Assembly: GCA_963665555.2 (NCBI GenBank)
Contig: OY762308.1
Coordinates: 1 to 64,000, forward strand
DNA from: CAXXXW01 sp963665555
Lineage (GTDB): Bacteria > Pseudomonadota > Alphaproteobacteria > Thalassobaculales > Thalassobaculaceae
Direction of reading: 5' to 3'
DNA length: 64,000 nt
Of the stretch, positions 24,349 through 32,589 are shown piece by piece. The position numbers were made by a program, and so were the translations under genes. The stretch's first letter is position 1; each line of letters starts with the position of its first letter. The notes beneath the pieces are model-generated. The model worked only from the letters and a program-made list of their open reading frames with translations, had not been told where the DNA came from and ran no database searches.

Positions 24349-26168
24349 GCGCCCGGCCCTCCGGCCCGGGAGACGGCGTAGCCGCGCGGCGTATAGACGC
24401 GCCCGCCGTCCACCCTCGTTCGCGCGCTCCCCACGATCGGGAGGGAGAGCATGTCCACCGGCGCGGGGTCGAAATCGGCGAGGGTCGAGACCTCGATCCG
24501 CTCCTCCGGCCGGCCGACCGCGCGGCAATGGACCACCGGCGTCGCGGGCGGGCGCGCCGCCCGGAAAATCTCCAGCGCCCGGTCCAGCATCGCGCGGCGC
24601 CGGCCCGAGGCGGGGTTGTACAGCGCCGCGACGAAATCGCCCTCCGCCGCCGCGCGCAGCCGCCGCTCGATCTCCGCCGCCGGCGTCAGCAGGTCCGAGA
24701 GCGAGACGGCGCAGAAATCGTGCCCCAGCGGCGCGCCGATCCGGGCGGCGCAGGCCTGCAGCGCCGAAACGCCGGGCGCGACCGCCGTCTCGACGCGCCG
24801 CCAGTCCGCCCGGCCGCCGGTGTCCAGCAGTTCGCAGACCAGGCTCGCCATCGCGTACACGCCGGGATCGCCGGAGGAGACCAGCGCCACCGTCCGCCCG
24901 CCCGCCGCGAGGTCGAGCGCGGCCGCCGCCCGCTCGCGCTCCGCGCCCAGCGGGAAGGGGTGGAGCGCCTTGCCGGCGGCGAGCGGCCCCAGCAGGTCGA
25001 GATAGAGGCGGTAGCCCACCAGGTCGCTCGCCGCGCCCACCAGCCGCTCGGTCTCGGCGGTGCGCCAGTCCGCCCGGCCCGGCCCGGTCCCCACCACGAA
25101 GAGCCGGCCGCGCGGAACGCCGACGCCGGCCGGGTCGATCGGCGCGGGCGCGAGCGCGACGGCGCAGGTGGCGCGCCGCGAGCGGCGCTTGGGAACGGCG
25201 AGGCTCCCGTCCGCGCCGGCGGCCGCGAGCGCCGCCGCCTCCGCCACGCCATGGGCGCCGACGGCGCGGAACACGGTCTCCGAGGGCGAGGCGAGCCGGG
25301 GCGTCTCCCGCTCCAGTCGTTCGGCCGGGAGGAACCGCGCCGGCCGGCCGAGCGCCGCGGCGACGGCGTGCACGGCCGGCTCGTCCGCCTTCAGGTCGAT
25401 GCTGGCGACCAGCGCGACGCTTTCGGCCGCCAGCCCGGCCTCCGCGAGGGTCCGGCGGGCGAGCGCGACCGCCTCTCCGGGATCGGTCCCGCGCTCGCAC
25501 CCGACGCCGAGCGCCAGCGTCCGCGGCCGGTAGGTCAGGGCGAGGCGGCCGCCATCCGCGCCATCCAAGCCGTCGTCGCCGTCTTCGCCGCCGGGCGCGG
25601 GCGCGCGGTGGCTGGCGCGGAGGACGAGGCGGGCGTCGGCGCGGCGCTCGATCCGCGCGGCGTCGAGCCACGGGATGTCGCCCTCGACGCGGACGGCCTC
25701 CCCGGCCAGCAGGCGGCTCGCCACTTCCTTGTGCGGCGCGCCGGCCGCCAGGTCCCAGCCCGCCGGCGGTTCGTCCAGCGCGACGCCGAGCGCGAGGTCG
25801 CTCGCCGTCGTGACCGCCGGCGCGACGCCGAGCAGCGCGGCGGCCCGGCGCGCGAGGTCGTTGGCGCCGCGATGCCCGCCCAGGACGGGGATGACGGCGC
25901 TCCCGTCCTCCGCGACGGCGACGACCGGCGGCTCGGCGGCCTTGTCGGCGAGGAGCGGGGCCAGCATCCGCACCAGCGCCCCCAGCGCGCCGACGAAGAC
26001 GATCGCCTCGCCGGCCGCGAACAGGGCGCGCAGCCGGGGCGCGTAGTCCGCCGCCGAAAGCGCCGCGTCCGCCGCCGCGCCGCGCCCGTGCAGCCGCGCG
26101 CCCAGCCCCTCGGCGAGGCGGCGCCCGGTCGCCATGCCCGAGGCCGACAGCGCGACCACCGCCGTCAT
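24345..26168 (-). CDS. cbiG-cobJ: CbiG-CobJ fusion: cobalt-precorrin-5A hydrolase / precorrin-3B C17-methyltransferase
   Basis: This 607-residue bifunctional protein joins two steps of corrin synthesis. Residues 1 to about 335 are CbiG: the N-terminal VALSASGMATGRRLAEGL, the central LGGHRGANDLARRAAALLG, and the C-terminal LALGVGCERGTDPGEA and SIDLKADEPAVHA. The C-terminal part from about 365 is CobJ/CbiH: RLFVVGTGPGRADWRTAE, LVSSGDPGVYAMASLV and VAPGVSALQACAARIGAPLGHDF. The fusion occurs in some other bacteria and implies coupled ring contraction and acetaldehyde release. The ATG overlaps the cobI stop (ATGA), and its own stop overlaps cobM. Confidence 0.93.
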   Translation of the reverse strand: MTAVVALSASGMATGRRLAEGLGARLHGRGAAADAALSAADYAPRLRALFAAGEAIVFVGALGALVRMLAPLLADKAAEPPVVAVAEDGSAVIPVLGGHRGANDLARRAAALLGVAPAVTTASDLALGVALDEPPAGWDLAAGAPHKEVASRLLAGEAVRVEGDIPWLDAARIERRADARLVLRASHRAPAPGGEDGDDGLDGADGGRLALTYRPRTLALGVGCERGTDPGEAVALARRTLAEAGLAAESVALVASIDLKADEPAVHAVAAALGRPARFLPAERLERETPRLASPSETVFRAVGAHGVAEAAALAAAGADGSLAVPKRRSRRATCAVALAPAPIDPAGVGVPRGRLFVVGTGPGRADWRTAETERLVGAASDLVGYRLYLDLLGPLAAGKALHPFPLGAERERAAAALDLAAGGRTVALVSSGDPGVYAMASLVCELLDTGGRADWRRVETAVAPGVSALQACAARIGAPLGHDFCAVSLSDLLTPAAEIERRLRAAAEGDFVAALYNPASGRRRAMLDRALEIFRAARPPATPVVHCRAVGRPEERIEVSTLADFDPAPVDMLSLPIVGSARTRVDGGRVYTPRGYAVSRAGGPGA

Positions 26169-26869
26169 TCCCAGGCCCTTCCGCGCCGGTGGACGAGGAT
26201 CGTCGAGAAATACGGCGCCGAGGCCCCGTCCGCCTCGCGCAGCGGCATGGCGCGCTCGGCCGGCATGGTCGCGCGCTCGATATAGAGCGCCCCGCCGGCG
26301 AGGCCCATCCGCTCCAGCAGCGCCCGCACGCGCGGGAGCCGCCGGCCGACCTTGACGATCGCCGCCGCGTCCGCCTCGCGCAGGCGCGCCTCCAGCGCCG
26401 CGTCGGGCAGCGGCGCGGGGAGGACGGTCAGCACGTCGTTGCGCGCCGCCAGCGGCGAGGCCAGCGCCGCCGCGCAGGCCATCGGCGAGGAGACGCCGGG
26501 CACCACCTCGACCGGGTAGCGTCCCGCCAGCCGCGCGAACAGGTAGGCGAAGGAGCCGTAGAAGAACGGGTCGCCCTCGCACAGCACCGCGACGCGCCGG
26601 CCCCGGTCCATCGCCGCGCCGAGCCGGGCGGCGGCCGCGTCGTACACCTCGCGGGCGGGGAAGCGGTCCGCCGACATCGGCATCCGGATCGCGTATTCCT
26701 CGCGGCCCTCCGGGATGTGCGGCGCCGCGATGGCGCGGGCCAGGCTGGGGCCGGTTTCGGGGGCCGGGTAGGCGACCAGGTCCGCCTCGCGGAGGATGCG
26801 CAGCGCCTTCAGCGTGATCAGTTCCGGGTCGCCCGGACCGACGCCGACGCCGTGCAGCCGGCCGGTCAA
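26165..26869 (-). CDS. cobI: Precorrin-2 C20-methyltransferase
   Basis: This 234-residue SAM-dependent enzyme (CobI/CbiL) methylates C20 of precorrin-2 or its cobalt form. The family start LHGVGVGPGDPELITLKALRIL is present, with LCEGDPFFYGSFAYLF and VVPGVSSPMACAAAL. The only start consistent with this N-terminus is TTG 26869, which overlaps the TGA of cobL (TTGA); no ATG or GTG gives a complete protein. Its TGA overlaps the ATG of cbiG-cobJ. Confidence 0.92.
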   Translation of the reverse strand: MTGRLHGVGVGPGDPELITLKALRILREADLVAYPAPETGPSLARAIAAPHIPEGREEYAIRMPMSADRFPAREVYDAAAARLGAAMDRGRRVAVLCEGDPFFYGSFAYLFARLAGRYPVEVVPGVSSPMACAAALASPLAARNDVLTVLPAPLPDAALEARLREADAAAIVKVGRRLPRVRALLERMGLAGGALYIERATMPAERAMPLREADGASAPYFSTILVHRRGRAWE

Positions 26870-28089
26870 GGCGCGGCGTCCCGGGGCTTCGCGACGCTCC
26901 ACTGCGTCACCGGCATCAGGGGGCGCCAGCCCGTGAAGGGGCCGACCGGCGCGGCGCGCGCGACCGCGATGCGCGCGAGGTCGCCGCCGAGGCGGGCGCG
27001 GCGCTCCAGCACCGCCGCCTCGCCCTCCACGGTCACGACATTGGCGACCAGCCGCCCGCCCGGCCGCAGCGCGTCCCAGCAGGCGTCGAGGACGCCCGGC
27101 TCCGAGGCGCCGCCGCCGACGAACACCGCGTCCGGCGCCTCCAGACCCGCCAGCGCGGCGGGGGCGCGGCCCTCGCGGACCTCCAGGCGGGGCGCGCCGA
27201 GCGCGGCCGCGTTCGCGGCGATGGTCGCGCGCCGGTCCGCGCGCGGCTCCAGCGCGACGGCGCGGGCCGTGCGCTCGGCGCGCAGCCATTCGATCGCCAC
27301 CGACCCGCTTCCGGCGCCGATGTCCCACAGCAGCGCGCGCGGCGCCGGGGCCAGCGCGGCCAGCGTCGCCGCCCGGACCTCCCGCTTGGTCAACTGCCCG
27401 TCGCTGGCGAAGGCCTCGTCGGGCAGGCCGGGAACCCGGGGCCGGAGCGCCGCGCCGGGACCGGCGGCGAGGTCGAGCGCGATCGTGTTGAGGTCCGCGC
27501 CCGGCGGATGCGGCCAGGCGCCGGCGCGGCCCTCCAGCACGCGCTCCGCCGGGCCGCCCATCCGCTCCAGCACCCACATCCGGCTTTGGCCGTAGCCGCG
27601 TTCGGCGAGGAGCCGCGCGACCGCGGCCGGGGTGTTCGCGTCCGCCGACAGCAGGACCGGCCGCCCGCCCGGCCGAAGCGCGCCCTCCAGCAGCGAGAGC
27701 GGGCGGCCGTGCAGGGTGAGGAGTTCGGCCTCGTGCTCCGGCCAGCCGAGCCGGGCGCACGCCAGCGCGAAGGCCGACGGCGCCGGCAGGATCGACATCT
27801 CCTCGCGCCGGAACCGCCGGACCAGCATGTTGCCGACGCCGAAACACATCGGGTCGCCGGTGGCCAGCACGCAGACCCGCCGCCCCCGGCGCTCGTCCAG
27901 CCGGTCGAGCAGCAGGCGCGGCGGCGACGGCCAGGCCAGCCGCTCGCGCCCGTCCGGCGGGACCATGGCCAGGTGCCGCGCGCCGCCGACCAGGACCTCC
28001 GCCGCCTCGAGGAGCGCGCGGGCGGCCGGCGACAGCCCGTCCATCCCGTCCTCGCCGATCCCGACGACGGAGAGCCAGCGCGCCGTCAC
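26866..28089 (-). CDS. cobL: Precorrin-6B C5,15-methyltransferase (decarboxylating)
   Basis: This 407-residue protein is the fused CbiE-CbiT form. The N-terminal half methylates C5 and C15 (LSVVGIGEDGMDGLSPAARALLE, LATGDPMCFGVGNMLVRRF). The C-terminal half is a class I methyltransferase/decarboxylase with DIGAGSGSVAIEWLR and the preceding DGQLTKREVRAATLAAL. It starts with GTG 28089 overlapping the cobH stop (GTGA). Confidence 0.94.
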   Translation of the reverse strand: MTARWLSVVGIGEDGMDGLSPAARALLEAAEVLVGGARHLAMVPPDGRERLAWPSPPRLLLDRLDERRGRRVCVLATGDPMCFGVGNMLVRRFRREEMSILPAPSAFALACARLGWPEHEAELLTLHGRPLSLLEGALRPGGRPVLLSADANTPAAVARLLAERGYGQSRMWVLERMGGPAERVLEGRAGAWPHPPGADLNTIALDLAAGPGAALRPRVPGLPDEAFASDGQLTKREVRAATLAALAPAPRALLWDIGAGSGSVAIEWLRAERTARAVALEPRADRRATIAANAAALGAPRLEVREGRAPAALAGLEAPDAVFVGGGASEPGVLDACWDALRPGGRLVANVVTVEGEAAVLERRARLGGDLARIAVARAAPVGPFTGWRPLMPVTQWSVAKPRDAAP

Positions 28090-28742
28090 CGCCCGCCCCC
28101 CGGCCCGTCCGCGTCCGCCGCGAGGCGCGCCAGCGCGTTCGCCGCCGCCGCCGCCATCGCGCTGCCGCCCCGCCGGCCGGGCAGGACGACATGCGGGACC
28201 GGCGGGTCGGCCTCGGCCACGGCCTGTTTCGATTCGGCCGCGCCGACGAAACCGACCGGGAAGCCGAGCACGACCGCCGGCATGGGCGCGCCGGCGGCGA
28301 TCTCCTCGACCAGGCGGAACAGCGCCGTCGGCGCGTTGCCGATGGCGACGACCGCGCCGTCGAGGAACGGCCGCCACAGGGGGATTTGCGCGGCGGAACG
28401 GGTGGTTCCCTCCGCCCGCGCGCGGGCCGCGGCCTCCGGGTCGTCGATGCGGCAGAGCACCGGGTTGTCGAGGCCGGCCGCGCGGAGCGAAACGCCGGCG
28501 GCGGCCATCCGGCAGTCGCACAGCACCGGCGCGCCGGCCCGGAGCGCGGCGGCGCCCCGCCGGACCGCGCCCGGCGCGAAGCGCAGCGCCGCCGCGACCT
28601 CCGGCATCCCGCAGGCGTGGACCAGGCGCAGCGCGACCGCCGCCTCCTCCGGCGCGAGGCCGGAGAGGTCCGCTTCGCGCCGCGCCGTCTCGAACGAGCG
28701 GCGGTAGATCGCCTCCGGCTCCCTCAGGTAGTCGAGCCGCAC
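28086..28742 (-). CDS. cobH: Precorrin-8X methylmutase
   Basis: This 218-residue enzyme (CobH/CbiC) moves the C11 methyl to C12, giving (hydrogeno)cobyrinate. It has the N-terminal DYLREPEAIYRRSFETARREADL, the VHACGMPEVAAALRF segment with the catalytic His, and VVLGFPVGFVGAAESKQA. It starts with GTG 28742, three bases after the cbiX stop, and its end overlaps cobL. Confidence 0.94.
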   Translation of the reverse strand: MRLDYLREPEAIYRRSFETARREADLSGLAPEEAAVALRLVHACGMPEVAAALRFAPGAVRRGAAALRAGAPVLCDCRMAAAGVSLRAAGLDNPVLCRIDDPEAAARARAEGTTRSAAQIPLWRPFLDGAVVAIGNAPTALFRLVEEIAAGAPMPAVVLGFPVGFVGAAESKQAVAEADPPVPHVVLPGRRGGSAMAAAAANALARLAADADGPGGGR

Positions 28743-28745
28743 GGT

Positions 28746-29795
28746 TCAGCCGTCCTTCCCCAGGGTCCGGGGCCCGAGCGGATGGTCCGCGTGGGGGTAG
28801 GGATGGTGGCGCCCGTGCGCGTGCGAGTGGGAATGGCTGTGTCCGTGGGAATGCTCGTGCCCGTGTCCATGCTCACGGTCGTGGGAATGGCCGTGTCCGT
28901 CCGCGTGGACATGCGCCGGGCCGGAGCCGATTCCCTCGACATGGTGGTGGTGGCTTTCCTGGGCCAGCCCCACCTCGTCCTCGAAGCCGAGCACCCGTTC
29001 GCGGTACTTGCACATCTGGCAGTTCATGTTGCCACCGCCGCGGAGGATTTCGTCCAGCCGGTCGACGAACGTGTCCACCACCAGCGGATGTTCGCCGAGC
29101 CACGGCGCCTTGACGAACTCGACATTCGGATGCCGCGCCGCCGCCATGTCCGTGTGCGCGTAGATGCGCCGCACCAGCACGCCCGTGAACAGGAAATAGG
29201 GGAACACCACGACGCGCCGGTAGCCGAGCCGGGCGACATGCTCCAGCGCCGGGCCGACCAGCGGGAAGGTGACGCCGGAATAGGCGGTCTCGCCCCAGCC
29301 GAACCCCATCCCCTCCCACAGCATCCGCATGACCTTGGCGACATTGGAGTTGGCGTCCGGGTCCGAGGCGCCGCGACCGACCGCGACCAGGCAGGTCTCC
29401 TCCCTCGGCGCGCCGGGGCCGGCGGCGGCCAGCGCCCCCTCGATCCGGGCGGCGGCGGCGCGCAGCATTCGCGCGTCGATGCCGAGTTCGCGGCCGTAGC
29501 GGACCGGAATGCCGCTGCGCGCCGACCAGGCGTTCAGGACCGAGGGGATGTCGTTCTTGGCGTGCCCGGCGGCGAACAGCATCCCCGGCACGGCGAGGAT
29601 TTCCTCCGCGCCCCGGCGGGCGAGCGCGTCCAGCCCCTCGCGCAGGACCGGCCGGGCGAATTCGAGATAGCCGTAATCGACATCGTATCCGGGCAGCCGC
29701 GCGGCGAGCGTTTTCGCCAGCGCCGCGAATTCGCGGACCGCCGCCTCGTCGCGGCTTCCGTGGCCGCACACCATCGCGCCCGTCCTGGCCGCCAT
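28746..29795 (-). CDS. cbiX: Sirohydrochlorin cobaltochelatase, long form with His-rich tail
   Basis: This 349-residue protein is a two-domain CbiX that inserts cobalt into sirohydrochlorin. The N-terminal half has MVCGHGSRDEAA, and AGHAKNDIPS later, with the metal-binding histidines. After the second domain comes a short MxCxxC motif (Cys259, Cys262), the site of the Fe-S cluster in long CbiX proteins. Residues 282-338 then form a His-rich tail with about two dozen histidines among Gly, Ser and Asp, probably for metal storage or delivery. ATG 29795 follows GAAGGGAG. It is the first gene of the operon. Confidence 0.92.
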   Translation of the reverse strand: MAARTGAMVCGHGSRDEAAVREFAALAKTLAARLPGYDVDYGYLEFARPVLREGLDALARRGAEEILAVPGMLFAAGHAKNDIPSVLNAWSARSGIPVRYGRELGIDARMLRAAAARIEGALAAAGPGAPREETCLVAVGRGASDPDANSNVAKVMRMLWEGMGFGWGETAYSGVTFPLVGPALEHVARLGYRRVVVFPYFLFTGVLVRRIYAHTDMAAARHPNVEFVKAPWLGEHPLVVDTFVDRLDEILRGGGNMNCQMCKYRERVLGFEDEVGLAQESHHHHVEGIGSGPAHVHADGHGHSHDREHGHGHEHSHGHSHSHSHAHGRHHPYPHADHPLGPRTLGKDG

Positions 29796-30123
29796 GCCGC
29801 CGCTCCCTTCGCCCGCCGGAGCGGCCGCGCGGACCGGCGGAGCCTCCGCCGACCGGGCGCGCCGCCGCGGATATCCGGGCTGGATCCATCCGGTCCGGTT
29901 TCCCGGAACGCCCGTCGCGCCGCGCGCGTCCCGGGCCGGTCGCCGAGATGTACCGCCGCCGCCCCGCGCGGGCAAGCGCAATGGCGCGGGGGACGCACGG
30001 CGCGGCGCGCCGGGCGGACGGTCGCGGATTTTCGCGCTCGACGGGAACGAAAGGTTTCCGTTACGGTTATCGGGCTAGTGTGGAATATGGACCCGAGCGC
30101 AAGGGGCGCGGGGAGGAACCGGG
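29796..30123. other. Divergent leader region between cbiX and a small gene
   Basis: This 328-base region carries no convincing gene. On the minus strand it ends upstream of cbiX with a stretch resembling the cobalamin riboswitch B12 box (AGCCCGGATA near 29866-29887), preceded by GC-rich paired segments. The hallmark CTGCCCCCGCAACTG core is not present in a clean form. On the plus strand, the AT-richer stretch 30040-30085 probably carries the promoter of the gene at 30124. Confidence 0.45.
29866..29887 (-). promoter_or_regulatory. Degenerate B12-box-like element upstream of cbiX
   Basis: Read on the minus strand, the sequence GGATCCAGCCCGGATATCC resembles the 3' conserved part of cobalamin riboswitches (consensus AGYCMGGAKACC). 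It lies 71-92 bases upstream of the cbiX start, a plausible place for an adenosylcobalamin switch over the operon. The match has one extra or altered base, and the central core of the riboswitch is not clear. Confidence 0.3.
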
Positions 30124-30441
30124 GTGGAAAAGTCGATCTGGCTGTCCTACGACTTGGGCATAAGCGGGGACTACGAGGGTCTTTATGCATGGCTCGACGA
30201 CCGCGCGGCCAGGGAATGCGGCGACAACGTCGCTTTTTTTCGATTCGCCTACGAGCGCGTCCTGGTCGAAGAACTTAAGGAAGCGTTGTCGGCCGCCGTG
30301 ACGCTGAACAACAGATCGCGAATTTACGCCGTATACCGGGACGACGAAAAAACGAGGGGGAAATTCCTGTTCGGCGGCCGGCGCCGGCCGCCCTGGGAGG
30401 GCTGCGGCGCGGCTCGGGACCAGGAAGACGACGAGGACTAA
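30124..30441 (+). CDS. Hypothetical protein, small
   Basis: This 105-residue protein starts with GTG 30124 behind GGGAGGAA. It has an N-terminal stretch SIWLSYDLGISGDYEGLYAWLDD, a middle helix VEELKEALSAAV, and RIYAVYRDD, then KFLFGGRRRPPWEGC and an acidic tail. I do not recognise the family. The sequence is AT-richer than the neighbours, and its promoter region contains GAAAGGTTTCC, a short inverted repeat. It lies between two unrelated genes with no partner of its own. Confidence 0.65.
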   Translation: MEKSIWLSYDLGISGDYEGLYAWLDDRAARECGDNVAFFRFAYERVLVEELKEALSAAVTLNNRSRIYAVYRDDEKTRGKFLFGGRRRPPWEGCGAARDQEDDED

Positions 30442-30470
30442 CGCCATTCGACCTTCGGAACGAACCCGCC

Positions 30471-31400
30471 ATGGCCCCCGATTCCCCCTCCGATCTCCCC
30501 CCGCCCGCGGTTCCGGCGGGGCGGTTGTTCTGTTTCGGCCTCGGCTACACGGCGGCGCGGCTGGCGGCGCGGCTGGTGGCGCGCGGCTGGACGGTCGCGG
30601 GGACGGCGCGGACGCCGGAGGGGCGCGACCGGCTGGCGCGGCGCGGGATCGAGGCGTGGGTCTTCGACGACGGCCGCCCGCTCGACGACGCGCCGGCCGC
30701 GCTCGCCGGCGCGACGCACCTGCTCGCCTCGATCCCGCCGGGGCCGGAGGGCGACCCGGCCCTGCTGGCGCACGGGGGCGACGCGCGCCGCGCGCCGGCG
30801 TTGCGCTGGGCCGGCTACCTCTCGACCCCGGCGGTGTACGGCGACCGGGGCGGCGCGCTCGTCTCGGAGGAGGACGCGCCGGCGCCGGGGTCCGGGCGCG
30901 GCCGCCGCCGCCTCGCGGCCGAGCGCGCCTGGGCCGCCGCCTTCGCGGGAACCGGGACCGCGTTGCAGGTCTTCCGGCTGGCGGGCATCTACGGCCCCGG
31001 CCGCAACGCCGTCGAACAGGCGCGGGCCGGCCGCGCGCGGATCGTCGAGAAGCCGGGGCAGGTCTTCAACCGCATCCATGTGGACGACATCGGCACGATC
31101 CTGATGGCCTCGATGGCCCGCCCGGCGCCGGGGCGGGTCTACAATGTCGCCGACGACCTGCCCTGTCCGAGCGGCGACGTGGTCCGCCACGCCTGCGCCC
31201 TGCTCGGCCTCGACCCGCCGGAGCCGGTCCCCTTCGAGGCGGCGGAGCTCTCGCCGATGGCGCGGTCGTTCTATTCCGAGTGCAAGCGGCTCGACACGCG
31301 CCGGCTGCGCGACGAACTCGGCGTCGCGCTCGCCTGCCCGACCTACCGGGAGGGGCTGGCGGCGATCCTCCGGGAGGAGCGGGCCGGCGCCGGCCGTTAG
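30471..31400 (+). CDS. NAD-dependent epimerase/dehydratase family protein (YeeZ-like)
   Basis: This 309-residue protein is an extended short-chain dehydrogenase. A glycine-rich dinucleotide motif FGLGYTAARLAARL is at residues 18-31, YLSTPAVYGD carries the Ser/Tyr region, and RLAGIYGPGRNAV and FNRIHVDDIG follow. It resembles YeeZ-like proteins of unknown substrate. It starts 29 bases after the small gene at 30124. Confidence 0.82.
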   Translation: MAPDSPSDLPPPAVPAGRLFCFGLGYTAARLAARLVARGWTVAGTARTPEGRDRLARRGIEAWVFDDGRPLDDAPAALAGATHLLASIPPGPEGDPALLAHGGDARRAPALRWAGYLSTPAVYGDRGGALVSEEDAPAPGSGRGRRRLAAERAWAAAFAGTGTALQVFRLAGIYGPGRNAVEQARAGRARIVEKPGQVFNRIHVDDIGTILMASMARPAPGRVYNVADDLPCPSGDVVRHACALLGLDPPEPVPFEAAELSPMARSFYSECKRLDTRRLRDELGVALACPTYREGLAAILREERAGAGR

Positions 31401-31420
31401 CCTCCCGCCCGCCCCGGGCC

Positions 31421-32047
31421 TCAGAACTCGATCCCCGGCTGCGCCTTGAAGCCGGAGCGGAAGGGGTGCTTCACCATCGTCATCTCGGTCGCGAGGTCGG
31501 CGGCCGCGAGCAGTTCCTCGCGCGCGTTGCGGCCGGTGACGATGACATGCAGGTCCGGGCGCCGGTCCGCCAGCGCCCCCACCACTTCCCCGAGCGGCAG
31601 GTAGCCGTAGCGCAGCACGATGTTGAGTTCGTCCAGCAGCACCATGGCGTAGGACGGGTCGTCCATCATCGCCCGCGCCTGCTCCCAGGCCGCGCGGGCG
31701 GCCGCGAGGTCGCGCTCCAGGCTCTGCGTGTCCCAGGTGAAGCCCTCGCCCATGGTGCGGACCGTCACGAGGTCGGGGAAGGCTTCGAGCACCTTGCGCT
31801 CGCCGGTCTCCCACTTGCCCTTGACGAACTGGACCACGCCCACGCGCATCCCGTGGCCGATGGCGCGGCAGACCATGCCGAAGGCGGCGGTGGACTTGCC
31901 CTTGCCCTTGCCGGTGTGGACGATCAGCAGGCCGCCGGTCTTGTCCTTGCCGGCCATGATCCTGTCCCGGGCGGCCTTCTTCTTCGCCATCTTCTCGGCG
32001 TGCCGCCGGGACCGGGCGGAATCGACGGCGGGCGCGGTTTCGGACAT
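31421..32047 (-). CDS. cobO: Corrinoid adenosyltransferase
   Basis: This 208-residue enzyme (CobO/BtuR/CobA-type) attaches the 5'-deoxyadenosyl group to cob(I)yrinate a,c-diamide. Its ATP loop is HTGKGKGKSTAAFGM near residues 44-58, followed by GVVQFVKGKWETGE, the Walker-B-like VLLDELNIVLRYGY and VIVTGRNA. ATG 32047 follows AGGAGA. It is convergent with the YeeZ-like gene, about 1.6 kb from the cbiX operon, and belongs to the same pathway. Confidence 0.95.
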   Translation of the reverse strand: MSETAPAVDSARSRRHAEKMAKKKAARDRIMAGKDKTGGLLIVHTGKGKGKSTAAFGMVCRAIGHGMRVGVVQFVKGKWETGERKVLEAFPDLVTVRTMGEGFTWDTQSLERDLAAARAAWEQARAMMDDPSYAMVLLDELNIVLRYGYLPLGEVVGALADRRPDLHVIVTGRNAREELLAAADLATEMTMVKHPFRSGFKAQPGIEF

Positions 32048-32159
32048 CGGCCGCTCTCCTGGGGAAACGCTCTCGGGCCGGGATCGTCGCACACCCCCGC
32101 CCGCCGGGAAAGGGCGCGCGCCGCCTTCACGGGCGCTTGCGGGGGCGGTATGTTCGGGG

Positions 32160-32558
32160 ATGGCCGAGCTTCTCGAACCGCCGTCGCTCGACCGGATCGA
32201 GGCGCTGGCGCGCGAGGCCATGGCCTCGATCCCGGAGGTCCTGCGCGCGCGCACCGAGGGCGTCGCCTTCGCGGTCGAGGAGTTCCCGTCCGACGACATC
32301 CTCGACGAGATGGCGGCGGAAAGCCCGTTCGACATCCTCGGCTTCTATTCCGGCGTGCCCTTCGGCCAGAAGGAGCTGGCCGGCCCGCCGGCCGACATCG
32401 ACCGCATCTTCCTCTACCGCCGCCCGATCCTCGACTACTGGTGCGAGACCGGGGAGGATTTGCGCCACATCGTGCGCCATGTCCTGGTGCACGAGATCGG
32501 CCACCATTTCGGCTTCTCGGACGAGGACATGGAGCGGATCGAGGCCGGCGCGGCGTGA
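32160..32558 (+). CDS. Zincin-like metallopeptidase family protein
   Basis: This 132-residue protein belongs to the small zincin-like family (PF06262). It carries the zinc motif HEIGHHFGFSD (His111, Glu112, His115) near the C-terminus, after the conserved GFYSGVPFGQKE and IFLYRRPILDYW segments. Activity and substrate are unknown in most members. It starts at ATG 32160 and is divergent from cobO. Confidence 0.88.
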   Translation: MAELLEPPSLDRIEALAREAMASIPEVLRARTEGVAFAVEEFPSDDILDEMAAESPFDILGFYSGVPFGQKELAGPPADIDRIFLYRRPILDYWCETGEDLRHIVRHVLVHEIGHHFGFSDEDMERIEAGAA

Positions 32559-32589
32559 CCCGCGCGCCCGGCCCCGCCGGTCCTTCCGC

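Noticed and set aside
28760..28930. Tandem repeat array downstream of the CbiX domains
   Set aside because: It is the DNA of the His-rich tail (CAC/CAT codons alternating with Gly and Ser) and is explained by the coding region.
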